From assembly GCA_000969725.1 (NCBI GenBank), contig JXSR01S061090.1: 42,507 bases of DNA; one strand, written 5' to 3'. This document shows positions 9,881-19,734 of this stretch, in pieces; position 1 is the first letter of the stretch, and each line of letters opens with the position of its first letter. Source of the DNA: Ophiothrix spiculata. Taxonomy: Eukaryota > Echinodermata > Ophiuroidea > Amphilepidida > Ophiotrichidae. Below the pieces are notes generated by a model. It was not told where the DNA came from and ran no database searches. It was given only the letters and a program-made list of their open reading frames with translations. The position numbers were made by a program, and so were the translations under genes.

Positions 9881-10959
9881 TTAATAGGCAGCATCAAAAT
9901 ATTTCTAACATTACTGGATTCCAGTTAGTTGAAATGAAATAGGCTCGAATTTGATGGGCGTTTTGTGTCGTGTTCTTTAGTAAGATATCCCCAGTGTTTC
10001 TCTCATGTGAAATGGGCATCAGTAATCTTTAATGCAGAAATCCAACAGACTTGCGAGGAGGAAGAATTGTGGCGATCGCGTCAACTTAATCGTAACAATA
10101 TTATTGATCTAGTCCAATCGATGAAAAGAAAACACATTTGGGCACTTCGATCTATCATTTTTTTTAATATTCATTCAAAGTATTTTAAAAACACCAGGTA
10201 GCTTTAATTGAACCAAGTAATACCAATATTGTCCTGCAATTATCATGAAAATCTCTGTTTTTCAACCTTTTGCTTACAAATCACCTTTGAAACCACAGAA
10301 ACTGAAAGAAAATATGACGACTAATCAAGAATAAACTTTCGCGGTAAACTAACAAAGTTACGATAAATAATTCCCAGAAGATGTTATTCCTTTATAAGTT
10401 TTTTAACCCTGACTCTGCTTGCACTCTTTTCTCCCTTAGGCATTCTATACTAAAATCATTAACATGATTTTCTCTAGAGGTCGTTCAATAACGGAAATAT
10501 TGCTTTCGTCAAGGACCAAGGTGTCTCCAGTATAAATTATTTAAAAGCCTAAGATCTATATAGCTTGGTTTCCTGTGGTTTTATGTATGCATACATTTTT
10601 GCATTTATATAAAGACCGAATTCATGATTTATAAAATTAACATGGTGCTGTAAACTGTTTTAAAATTATTTCAGGGTTTGTTTTTGTTTTGCTTTTTGAT
10701 GTTTAAAAAGACCTATGATAACAAATATAAAACGAAAATGTTAATTAATAAACCGTAAACGATATACAACATGTACAAAGTGTCATATCAATAATTATTT
10801 GAAAGGCTGCGATTTCCGTAGCCCATATCTTCAAAATGCTCTCACAATAATACTACACATTTGATTAGACCATAGAAATCAATGCAAAACAAAACGGAAA
10901 AGAAGGAAGTGTTAATTAAATGCACTGGCATTCCCTCGGGTAAGAACATTGCAAATCTT

Positions 10960-11840
10960 CGTATCACGATTCATTTGAATTGTGATGAGATGATTTTCTA
11001 CTAGGGGCCGTATAAAAACAAAATGATCATTGCACATAACAGCAGTTTCATTCTTAAACACGTAATAAATCATAAATCATATACAAAGACAGGTAATATT
11101 TGAAATAAATAAAATTAACAGACAAAGTGACGCTATACATAATTGCATCTCGTGATAGAATATTTTCATCGCTCTTTTATTTGAATCCTTAAGGATTAAG
11201 GAAGTTATGATACAAATGTAATTAGGAGAGTCGTATCTTGCCTTGCATGCAGTTGGCTCTGGTGGTCACTTGTCGAATTTGACATATTAGCCACTATTTG
11301 ACAAATATTTTTGACACCATTTATTTTCAGTTTGTTACTAAAATACAAATGGCAATTTTGAGTTCAAATTTCGTAGCATATTTAGTGGAACCTCTTCTCA
11401 CCAACATGTATATACCAGCAATAAGCAATCCTGATTTGTGATTGTCGTGAGATAATTGCATAGGCAGGATAAATTTTCCATGAGCAAAATACTATCTCGA
11501 TCATTTTTCAGTACAACTTAATTAATGAATTAAACATCAGAATTTGTTTTTATTCACAAATTATCTCCTTCAATGTAGCAGATGACTCTTTTTATGGTAC
11601 AAGATCATTGTGCCTGGTCCATAAGCACCACCACAATGGTATGGCATACATCACCGTATCACTGTTGTTTTGGTTTGTACAATGTCGTTGGTCATGAGTT
11701 CGTTTGAAGTACGTTCAAAACGTTATCCATACGGTTTGTTTGTTATGTAGGCTATACGTTCAATTCGTATGTGAAACTTGTGTACGTTATTCGTACGTTT
11801 GGGTCTATACGGTAGAGTGTGACACAGCTTTTACAGAAAA
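10960..11840 (+). repeat. Segment X, unit 3 copy
   Basis: It has the same orientation as 5087-5968, with small indels such as an additional AAGGATTAAGGA near 11200. It supports the view that unit 1 carries the flipped form. Confidence 0.8.
11638..11828. mobile_element. GTCACAC-type terminal-inverted-repeat element, array copy 3
   Basis: It starts GGTATGGCATACATCACCGTA and ends with the complement of a CTGTGTCACACTCTACCGTA form. It is orthologous in position to 436-610 and 5768-5957. Confidence 0.5.
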
Positions 11841-13069
11841 TCACTAGGGAAAATTCAGTGTTGAAACTTCTTTGGTTAACTCACGTTGTAACAATGATTA
11901 TTTTTACCACTAGCGGTTGTCTACTTTAGTCTATGTAAATGTTAAGCTCTGACTCTGCTTGCATTCTTTTCTCCCTTAGGCAGCCTATGCTAAAGTAATT
12001 GATATGAATTTTTTGAAGTTGTCGTTCAATATAAAAACGGAAATATTGCTTTCATTGCCCCTCGGGTTAACGTTGATACGATCATACTCTTTTTAAATTA
12101 GTGATTGACCTTGTCATTAAATGAAAATTGAACACTGAAATCTTCCATTTTCTTTGAGTGAAGACCTTATAATCCATATACCATATACACAATTTCAACA
12201 ATGTATTTCGACGCTCGATGTCCTTATTGTTCTTGTTTAATACAACAATACCAATCGACGCTAGACTCCCTATTGGTTTCTTGTTTAATACAACGCGCAT
12301 TCAATCTCATGAGATATATTTATTATTTTTTTGTATCTTGCGTTTAAGCAAATTATTATAATAGGTTTGAATCTCAAAAAGGGTTATTTCAGAATAAAGC
12401 AATCATACCAGTAGCCTATAAAATTATCGAGACATTGTCTTAGTTGATGATCATCATTGAAACTGAACTGGGCCATGAAGACTCAACAACATTTTAAAGT
12501 TATATTGCACATAGCGCTTAACAAAACAAATACTATTATAGCCAATAGGATATCGTATAAAAGCTTAACAAAATAATATCAAAACAAACACAATCATATT
12601 GCACACCCTATTTTCTAAGTTTGATCAGTCAGTCAAAACTGTATGTTTGGCGCTTAAAATATGTTAGTATTCATGCCGCCAGGACTTACCAAGCACCAAG
12701 ATTGATTATCTGTTACTGGCGTCTCAGTTATTTATGAATCAGGCGAGCTATAACCTGTTGACCGTAGCAAATTCTTAAATATTCTGACTTCGACATATCG
12801 TTGCAAACCTCAAACGAAATAACGTCACGAAACTTGATTACCTTCTAAATTGTGTGATATTTTCCGGTAAATATTGAGTTTAGAACAGATTCTTGCAGTG
12901 GTTTTGGGAATTTTTTTCTCAAGAGCATGTCAATAATTACATCTGACGATCCCATTTATGTCTTTTTATGGCAAAATTAAATAATTATACATCATAAAAA
13001 TATTTGTTTGTTTTTTTTCAATTTTGTGCTCAAAGTACCTAAAATGCACCATAATTTAACCTATTTAAG

Positions 13070-13985
13070 GCACTTTGGCGGCCATTTTGAATTCCAGAAA
13101 TGAACATCATAGCTTTTTCTGCATTGAAATTTTAGATTGTGCAAGGATACATGTGTTTTTGCCTCTGATTGTGCAATTTTCAATTTGAAAATCATATAAA
13201 ATTGCCCTAAATTGGCACTTTTTGCTAATTTTGAGCCTCTGTAACGGCCATTTTGAACATAGCCCTCATTACAGATTGGCAGATTTTATTCATATAGAAG
13301 CATTACTTAAATACAAATGCAATTAAAGCAAAATTGTTCTTTAAAATATGACTTGAGTGGTTTTTATTGCTTAAATTACCCTAAATTACTGTAATTTAGC
13401 TCAATTTTCGTCATTTTGGCAGCCATCTTGAATTTTCGAAAGCATGAAATCAGACGAAAATGCTATAAAGTAGTAATCTGTGCATAAATAAATGGTATAA
13501 TGGTTAAAACGTGATATCTGGGTCTGTAAAATTTTCATAATCATGATTTTTGTATCAAAATTGCTAAAAATCTGTTATTTTTTGCTTAAAAAGGGAAACT
13601 ATGGCGGCCATTTTGAATCACCCCCTCTAGACGTAAATGTGTAAAATTGAATAATTCATTAGCAGACACCTTTATGGCCAGAATATAGATGAATTAAAAA
13701 AAAATTAAAGTACATAACCCCACAAACCTTCCCATGTTGCGAATAATGCCTATTTTGAATGAAGGCAAGATATCAATTGCGGTAATTTTGAATTTGGCAG
13801 CCATCTTGGATTTTCAAAATAAGTGAAATATGATTAATTAAGGCATTTGTGATTCGTGTTTGTCATTTCTAACTCAAACCATGAATGGTAATGCTGCCAA
13901 AATCATGAAATGTCGATGTGTTTTTGTGTTTTCAATAGGTGATAATGGCGGCCATTTTGAATTTTCAAGATGGCCGCCATATTTG
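13070..13985 (-). repeat. Degenerate repeat (about 175-base spacing) with ATGGCGGCCATTTTGAA core
   Basis: The core GGCGGCCATTTTGAATT or a close variant occurs in the same orientation with its GCCA at 13081, 13247, 13422, 13607, 13800 and 13951, that is every 151-193 bases. Text between cores is AT-rich and aligns only weakly (e.g. CGAAAGCATGAAATC versus CAAAATAAGTGAAATATG). The last core forms a near-perfect hairpin with an inverted copy (13945-13961 and 13964-13980, 17-base arms, one mismatch, 2-base loop). On the minus strand the core reads TTCAAAATGGCCGCCAT, which contains the AAATGGC core of YY1 sites. A 60-codon minus frame at 13874-14056 is part of the repeat, not a gene. Confidence 0.7.
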
Positions 13986-14056
13986 AAAGATGCAAAAATG
14001 GCTCCCATCCTAGACTGATTCAGTATAAAATTCTCTACCTTCATGCCAATTTTCAT

Positions 14057-14689
14057 ACTTTTATGCCAAACCGCACAATTTCGTCAAAAACCTGCAAAAA
14101 ATATCCTCAAGTATTTTGAAATTGATCAAGGCGATCCCATTTTACAACAGAAAATCTGATGGAAATTCTTATTATTTCTTTTTATTTTTTGCTGCCTATT
14201 TTCACCTGTATCTTGAAAAGTGTTCTGTCGCAAAGTCCCCCTTTTCGGGGTTAGTCATCACATATTATATAAAAAGACAATGTGTCTGATGCAAAATATT
14301 ATATTATCTTTTCATGCTTCATTAGGGCAATTTATTTTACATTTTATATCTTGACAAGAACATACATAGTAAGGCTGTATCACCTGCAAATAAAATTATT
14401 TAAAGAAATGGTCTTTGTTATATCTTGTTTGAGACTTTAAAAAAACTTTACAGTTTCAGAACACAACTGTGTTTATGTGTTTCACAAAAAGCTGAATGCA
14501 CCTTTGCTATAATTTCTTATACTGCTAAATAATTTTACCGTGCGCTGATCAAACTTCAGGAGAAAAAACGTACCATATGAGTGGATGTTTTGTTTACCTT
14601 GGAATGCTGTAGGTTGATATTTATTTTGATAAGTTGCATTTGCGATATGACTGAAGAGATTTGCCCTAGTCTTGATGCGCCAGTTTAGA
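14057..14689. other. No feature seen
   Basis: AT-rich sequence between the GGCGGCC repeat and the inverted array fragment. Short poly-A and poly-T runs only; no long frame, inverted repeat or relation to other parts of the window was seen. Confidence 0.5.
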
Positions 14690-15560
14690 GAAGATAATGG
14701 TCATCATCTGATCCGATGTCTCGGTAATGGTATAGATTTCAGGATAAAAGGTTATTACTTTATCTTCAAATAACCCCTTTGAAGGGACCCAGAAGGAGAA
14801 TGTTGCCTTTACGCTAGACACAGATTTTGAAATTGAGATTGAATAAAAGTATCTACCTACATTAAATGATGCCTGTGTTATTATAATAAGAGCTCAATTT
14901 TATTTTTTATACACGGACTGTCGAGTCTTACACACAAAGAACTTGAAATATTTCAAAAGAGTTTAGTCATCAATGTTCATTAAATAGTAAAGTCAATCAT
15001 TTTTTTGTATAAAAAAGTACGATTTGTATTCTAGAACAACAAGCCAACCTTATGATTTGACTCTTTACGGCAGTGATTTATACTGGAGATACTGAACTCT
15101 TAACAAAAGAAATATTTTTCTTCTTATATAAAACGACCTCTACAAATCTTAAACAATAATCAGTGATAAGATGTTTCAAACGAACTTTATAGAATATATA
15201 ATATTGTTTTGGTAGAAATACAATTCACCAGACTAAAATGCACTGACATTTAATGTGACGCCTTCAGGGCGTATCATTTCCCCATGTAAGATTAATGGCA
15301 CATAACCATCATTCTTTAATTTGATATATAGGCTCATAGGGAAATGTGTTGATATTATTGCACCGTAGTGATTGATGCCATAATGCTTGGAATAACAACA
15401 AGAAATTATCATTTTGTTGAAATAACAAGTATATATTACTGGTGAAGAATTTCGACTGTGTTTTTGTAATAACGATCAAAGTAACGTTGAGCCAGGGGAT
15501 ATATGAAAGTTCAAGCGCCATTTATTTTATAACACTTTAGAAAGAAATTGTGAATAAAAG
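14690..15560 (-). repeat. Inverted fragment of the array 1 unit
   Basis: The reverse complement of 14690-15200 matches 1960-1450 (shared: gatgactaaactctgatgaaatatttcaagttctttg-like text and the TCTGTGTCTAGCGTAAAGG block). That of 15200-15550 matches 7600-7235 of unit 2. It therefore covers a piece that unit 3 lacks, in opposite orientation. The 70-codon minus frame at 15309-15521 shares its first residues (MALELSY) with 7268 onward in unit 2, but the two diverge through indels. Confidence 0.78.
15235..15350 (-). pseudogene. Shared conserved block, inverted copy with the best open frame in array 1
   Basis: On the minus strand this copy reads P-M-S-L-Y-I-K-L-K-N-D-G-Y-V-P, then L-I-L-H-G-E-M-I-R-P-E-G-V-T-L-N-V, S-A-F and stop, without the two stops of units 1 and 2. 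It aligns with the 60-codon frames at 23086 and 33635 at I-K-x-K, D-x-Y, H-G and M-I-R. No known domain is recognised and no initiator is assigned. Confidence 0.4.
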
Positions 15561-16515
15561 ACCATTATCATATTGTCAGCATGTCGATTGTGATACAGGT
15601 TAGTTATGGACTTCTGGAACAAGTCGTTTATACTTGTTGGAAATGGTAACTTTACGTAAATACGTCAGTGATTCTGCGGTAATGTCAGTACATTTTTCTC
15701 GGCTGTTTGTAAGTCTCATATTTTACAAATATCGTCTCAGAAATGCTTCGCCAGATTATGTCAAGTCGAGTACATTGCTGACTGGGAAGAGTATTAATCA
15801 TAAGTATTTCATTTTTTTAAAGTTAGACCTTTGTGAAGCCCCTTATACTTCATCTGGGAATTAAGGCACACTACAAAATCACCGACAGACTGATCAACGT
15901 TCTGCATGTTCATGAGCTAAGTATAATACTATAATGTCTTCCGTGGTTCTTATGTTAGGTGTCGCCTTGAATGCGGCATTGAATGACTAAGTACTGTATT
16001 AAAGTGGCAATGCCTCCTGCAGGCTAAATTCAATTACATTGCAGATTATGTTTACATTTAATTTGAAATGTGACTTTCAAGGTATATGACTGTGAACGAC
16101 TTTATTGATTATATTGACGGATAAAGTTTTAGAGAGAGGCGGTTGTTTTACTTTATCCATTTTAAAGAAATTATTGTTTTGACGGCGAAAGAATTCATAC
16201 ACGTTAGGTCTTTTGTAATTAGATTAAATAAGCCAAATATTATTCTAACTTATTTTATTATTGTTGTTGGTTTTCTAAAGATGAAAATGATTTAGTACTT
16301 TCAAACAATATCCTGACAACGAGAAAGCTGGTCACCGTAAGTGGACATTGTAAAAACTGTCCGATTGGGTCAGCATTTTTTAAAACTTTCTGAGATTTTT
16401 GTATCAAAATATTCCTCATATTTTTTTCATTACCCATAACAATTTTACGGCTGAAAAATGTCGCATTTCAGAGATATAAGTAAAAATGTGTTAGATAACG
16501 GTAACCATCAAATTA
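15561..16515. other. Mostly unassigned, with a weak relic near 16019-16200
   Basis: Bases 16019-16060 (caggctaaattcaattac, ttgcagatt) resemble 26267-26310 and 35463-35500. Bases 16080-16200 (gattatattgacggata) resemble 7640-7690. A 76-codon frame at 15634-15864 has no recognisable domain and no paralogue to test. Otherwise nothing was seen. Confidence 0.45.
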
Positions 16516-16659
16516 GGGCTCTGTCACACATCACGAACGTACGAATAACGAACTAATAACGTACACGGGTTTGGTCATTGAAATACATGTAATCGATTAC
16601 CAAACCAGTGTACGATATTAGTACGTTATTCCCACGGTACGGTGATGTGTGACATGGCC
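16516..16659. mobile_element. Compact hairpin MITE, PIF/Harbinger-like ends
   Basis: A 144-base inverted repeat: GGGCTCTGTCACACATCACG at the left against GGCCATGTCACACATCACCG from the right. The arms are about 60 bases, through ACGTAC words to TTTGGT/ACCAAA, and the loop is about 23 bases. The flanks are TTA on both sides, matching the 3-base TWA target duplication of PIF/Harbinger elements. It is related by terminal sequence to the array copies at 436, 5768 and 11638. Confidence 0.75.
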
Positions 16660-17060
16660 TTAACTGACACAGTCAAGTATAGGAAAGTGGAAAATACAAA
16701 ATTTGCTCATAAAATCAAAAAGGTTATTCCGATTTAACTGAAATTTGACGTTGAAGCATTTTAAGTGGTAATCTTTCATATGACAGTGAAAACTAAAATT
16801 AGAAAAATCGGACCATGTACCTTTAACAGACCTAAGACGGGAAACCCTTTGCAATGAGAGCGCTATGCAGCTAATTCACCAGACGATATAATGTGGTTGA
16901 TTTTGAATATATGAGCTTCGCTCCTCGGTAGAAGGAATGTCAAGGTAGTTTATACTGTATTGTGTGGTTGACAAGGGTCATTGTCAATAATAAACACCCA
17001 TATCTATTCATGTGCTAAAGAATCATCTTCAGGTTGTATAAGTCAACTTAGAATATTTAC
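16660..17060. other. No gene; short unassigned stretch
   Basis: A 64-codon minus frame (16660-16854) has no recognisable domain. The TTAAAGGTACATGGTCCG string on the minus strand near 16820 looks like a transposon terminus, but no partner end was found. Confidence 0.45.
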
Positions 17061-17265
17061 TTAAAGGGACTAGCCTAGATTCCACATAGAACTAAATATT
17101 TATGAAAATGCTCTAAACAAAGCTTAAAAGTATAGCAAATCCAAAAAAGTGCAAAATTTACACGCAAATGGCACAAATTGAGAGATAATTTATTTGCAAT
17201 ATATCATTCTTTGATGGTGGTGTGTTTCCTAAATCCTAACTTTTGTACCTCAGATGGATTTACTA

Positions 17266-17515
17266 CACTGTTATACTGTTGGGCAATTTTTTTAGCGTTG
17301 GTTAAACTATAAACAACCCAATTGTTGGGTAAATAATATTAACCAACTGTTGATGAAATTTTACCCAATATTTTGGTAATTAGCTAAAACTTTTACCCAA
17401 CAATTAGGTAATTAGCCAACATTGTACGCAACGTTGGTAATTATTTACCCAGAAGTTGGGTTGTTCATAGTTGAACCAACGTTGGGTAAATTATTTGCCC
17501 AACGTTCTAACAGTG
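17266..17515. mobile_element. TA-flanked MITE with arms of CCCAAC/GTTGGG words (element C), nested
   Basis: A 250-base element beginning CACTGTTATACTGTTGGGC; the reverse complement of its end begins CACTGTTAGAACGTTGGGC. The arms extend about 85 bases (ACAACCCAA, GGGTAAATAAT, CCAAC landmarks on both). TA is duplicated at 17264-17265 and 17516-17517. The interior is made of small palindromes such as ACCCAACGTTGGGT-type modules. It lies inside the TTAA element, so it is the younger insertion. No transposase. Confidence 0.9.
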
Positions 17516-17664
17516 TAGATAAAGGATCAAACAAAGCTCATGAAAATAATTTAAAACATATTAAAAGAGAAACCATTTTACCAAAAATAATTTGTTTGGC
17601 CGTCACAAGTGTAGAAACAAGATTTTTATCAGTTTTCAAACTAGAAACACTGTTTTCACACCAC

Positions 17665-17686
17665 TTTTTGTCGCCGGCGACAAAAA
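17665..17686. repeat. Perfect 22-base palindrome
   Basis: TTTTTGTCGCC is followed directly by its exact reverse complement. The GC core stands out in AT-rich surroundings. It could be an internal transposase or host-protein site of the TTAA element, or chance; only one copy is seen here. Confidence 0.85.
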
Positions 17687-17846
17687 TTAAAGTAGGTAAA
17701 GAATTGCAATTTTCGCCAATATTCCTCAAAACCATGGAAAACCACTTGTAGGTTATATTACTATAAACATGCATGTTCTATCGATTTAAGTTTAAAATAT
17801 ATGCAGGTAAAAAATTACTGGGAAGAATCTAGGCCAGTCCCTTTAA

Positions 17847-18147
17847 TGTTAGCAATACTCGTTATTACAGGAATCCCTGAATAAAATTGCACATTACAGA
17901 AAATATTTATAAGTGATGGAGCATAAGAGTAGAAGGATCTCTGTGAAAGAGTCAGACGACGGAAAGGAATGTTCACAGCACATGAGTTCAGATGACGTAG
18001 ACCAGGACGAGAGTGAGGCTGGAATGGATTTGGAGAGGCACATAGATTGTGAAAGATCTTAAAAAGCTGACACAGCGTAGCAATATAACGACGTTTGGAT
18101 AGAAACTGATCGGAAATATGAAATATATTTGTATATTTTGAGGACAA
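17847..18147 (-). pseudogene. Non-LTR retrotransposon ORF2 C-terminal fragment (CR1/L2-like)
   Basis: The minus-strand frame contains FLSKRRYIATLCQLFKIFHN, then an N-P-F-x-P...L-R-H-L-N-S-C-A-V-N stretch and RRLTLSQRSFYSYAPSLIN. This matches the family pattern after the reverse transcriptase of CR1/L2-type LINEs: an R-R-x-x-R-L-C-x-x-Y/F-K-I motif, then proline-rich text, L-R-x-x-x-S, and S-F-x-P-x-x-x-x-x-W-N. Here the terminal W-N is replaced (I-N), and the catalytic domain is absent. The frame reads on into the inverted repeat of the neighbouring TTAA element, which truncates it. A dead fragment of about 100 codons. Confidence 0.65.
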
Positions 18148-18149
18148 TC

Positions 18150-18629
18150 AATAAATAATATATGGCGTACTGATCTTTGAACGCATTTATCTCAGTTATA
18201 CATTTTACTCCATGACAACCTTTGAGGGACCACTCGACTTCTAAAAATCCAGTTAATTTCGCTGAGATGTCATTTCAATGCTTATAATATGATCCTTACA
18301 AATATTCTAAAAAGTGAAAATGACAAGATGATACATTTAAAGCTTGTTTGAGACGAACGGTCTCATAATTATATACAAAATCCAAACTTGGATAAAGATA
18401 TATCTTTAGTTAAGTTTGGCATTCTTTGCTTCTCAATGCCATATACAATTTCCCTTAACATTTCTGACTAATGAGCCATTATGAACCATCTTTTCACTTA
18501 AACGCGCAGTGTTGTGACTTCATCTCGGTGTCATAGGTGGGTTCTAAATTATAGTAAATATTTGTAAAACAGAATTCAAAAGACAGACCACCTTATGCAA
18601 ACCATCAAAGTAAGATAAATGTCCTTGTG
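18150..18629. other. No feature seen
   Basis: AT-rich unassigned sequence between the retrotransposon fragment and the hairpin element. No frame, tandem repeat or inverted repeat of note. Confidence 0.5.
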
Positions 18630-19198
18630 TTAAAAACAAAGCAACACCACGACAAAAATGCTAAGTAGATTTATAGATTTACCTATCTCCGAAGTATGGT
18701 TAACGAGTTATATCCAATTATGTGAAAGGTCATATTAGGGGTCACGCAATAGGGAGACAGAAAAATCTATTTTGTCAGATTGTCTTCAAAATGTTCCTTT
18801 CGCAAAAGTGTCTATGTGAAGTAGTAGTTTAAAGTGCTTTAGACCAGTCGTTGCTATGGTATCTGGCAAAACAAAGGCCATATTTACCATTGCACTGTAT
18901 CCCGAAGTTTATAATTTTGATCTGTAACCATAGCAACAGTACATCTGAGCTTTTGCTAAATATTACTTCTTATGAATGGTTTTGCAAACGAAACAATTTG
19001 AGACCCTTTAGAAAAATAATCGGACGGATTTGAAATGTTTGTATCCCATTGGGAAAATCACGTGACCCCTGATATGACCTTTCACGTTTTTGTATATAAC
19101 GTATGAACCATACTACGGGCCATACTACGGAGATTACTAAAAGTATGCTTTTTCTGATTCTTTGTGATGAGTGGAACAAAATAGAATGGTTTTTAACA
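18630..19198. mobile_element. Diverged long-hairpin element, copy 1
   Basis: The arms pair imperfectly: GTGAAAGGTCATATTAGGGG and TCACG on the left (about 18722) face TCACGTGACCCCTGATATGA and CCTTTCACG on the right (about 19060). Further out, ATCTCCGAAGTATGG pairs with CCATACTACGGAGAT. The loop has its own inverted repeat, GTTGCTATGGTATC (about 18849) against GATCTGTAACCATAGCAAC (about 18920). The right arm shares CAATTTGAGACC, TGTGACCCC-like and CTTTTTCTG words with the element at 23626-24236, so they are one family. Small frames in it are not conserved. Confidence 0.65.
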
Positions 19199-19734
19199 TG
19201 ATTTAACTAATTTTGAAATTTTACCTCGTGTTTTGGCAGCCATTTTGCTTTATGCAAATTAGTCATTGTTCCACCAAGTAGATTTTTCCAGATTTTTGAT
19301 ATTGTATATGTTTGTCTGATATTGTCCTGTAAAATTACTTTTGCATCTTTTTTACCTATGGCTTTAATTTTCATTATAATGATTAGCCTTAACTGCTTGA
19401 TATTTTTAACAATTTTACAAATTAGAAGTAACATAGAATTTTTAAGTGGATTTTTAACAATTCGTTATTTTCTGCCTCTATGGTCGCATAAATTGATCTC
19501 TTGACGCAAAAGGAAATGAGGGGAAAGTACGACAGATCGTATATCATTTTACAGCTTAGAATATGAAGAATTAAAAAAAGTAATGCAAATCGCGACTTTT
19601 CAATCCATATTATGTACATCTTTCATTCATGTGAGTGGATTCAAATGCAGCTGAACATTTTATGTAAGGATCTGTTATGTTTTAGATTTGAACGTATTGC
19701 GGTTTTTAATAGGAGATTATAAAGCATGAAAGAC
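19199..19734. other. Low-information AT-rich stretch with one GGCAGCCATTTTG word
   Basis: The word TTTTGGCAGCCATTTTG at about 19232 echoes the 13070-13985 repeat. Overlapping frames on both strands (19207-19619) are shadows of AT-rich sequence and carry no recognised domain. Confidence 0.5.

Larger units (their letters stand above)
4301..10690 (+). repeat. Tandem array 1, unit 2 (longest copy)
   Basis: This is the fullest copy of the array-1 unit. In order it holds the 5' block (4310-5086), segment X (5087-5968), a small inverted repeat (5969-6047), the GCTGACTCTGCTTGC block (6068-6225), 6225-7060 (partner of 12060-12840), 7230-7620 (partner of 1256-1500 and of inverted 15235-15550), the ttctgaccaaggaatac block (8280-8380, partner of 2340-2440), 9350-9430 plus 9885-10380 (partner of 2460-2990) and the closing block 10385-10690. 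Four insertions lengthen it: 4605-4961, 7970-8204, 8387-9340 and 9432-9880. Bases 7620-7960 resemble 16070-16200 only weakly. Confidence 0.8.
10691..12850 (+). repeat. Tandem array 1, unit 3 (truncated on the right)
   Basis: This copy has a shortened 5' block (deletion between about 10860 and 10861 relative to 4480-4970), segment X (10960-11840), the small inverted repeat and the polypyrimidine block (11940-12055). It then has the partner of 6225-7030 (12060-12840), including the aatccatatac, tcgacgctcg and aacctgttgaccgtagca landmarks. Similarity stops shortly after gaaataacgtcacgaaac near 12830, where the GGCGGCC-repeat region begins. Confidence 0.78.
17065..17842. mobile_element. TTAA-flanked element with AGGGACTRGCCTAGATTC ends
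   Basis: The left end is AGGGACTAGCCTAGATTCC and the reverse complement of the right end is AGGGACTGGCCTAGATTC. TTAA lies immediately outside both (17061-17064 and 17843-17846), the piggyBac- or Kolobok-type signature. It is 778 bases long, of which 250 are a nested MITE (17266-17515). A perfect 22-base palindrome sits at 17665-17686. Frames at 17422-17751 and 17538-17774 cross element boundaries and are not genes. Confidence 0.82.
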
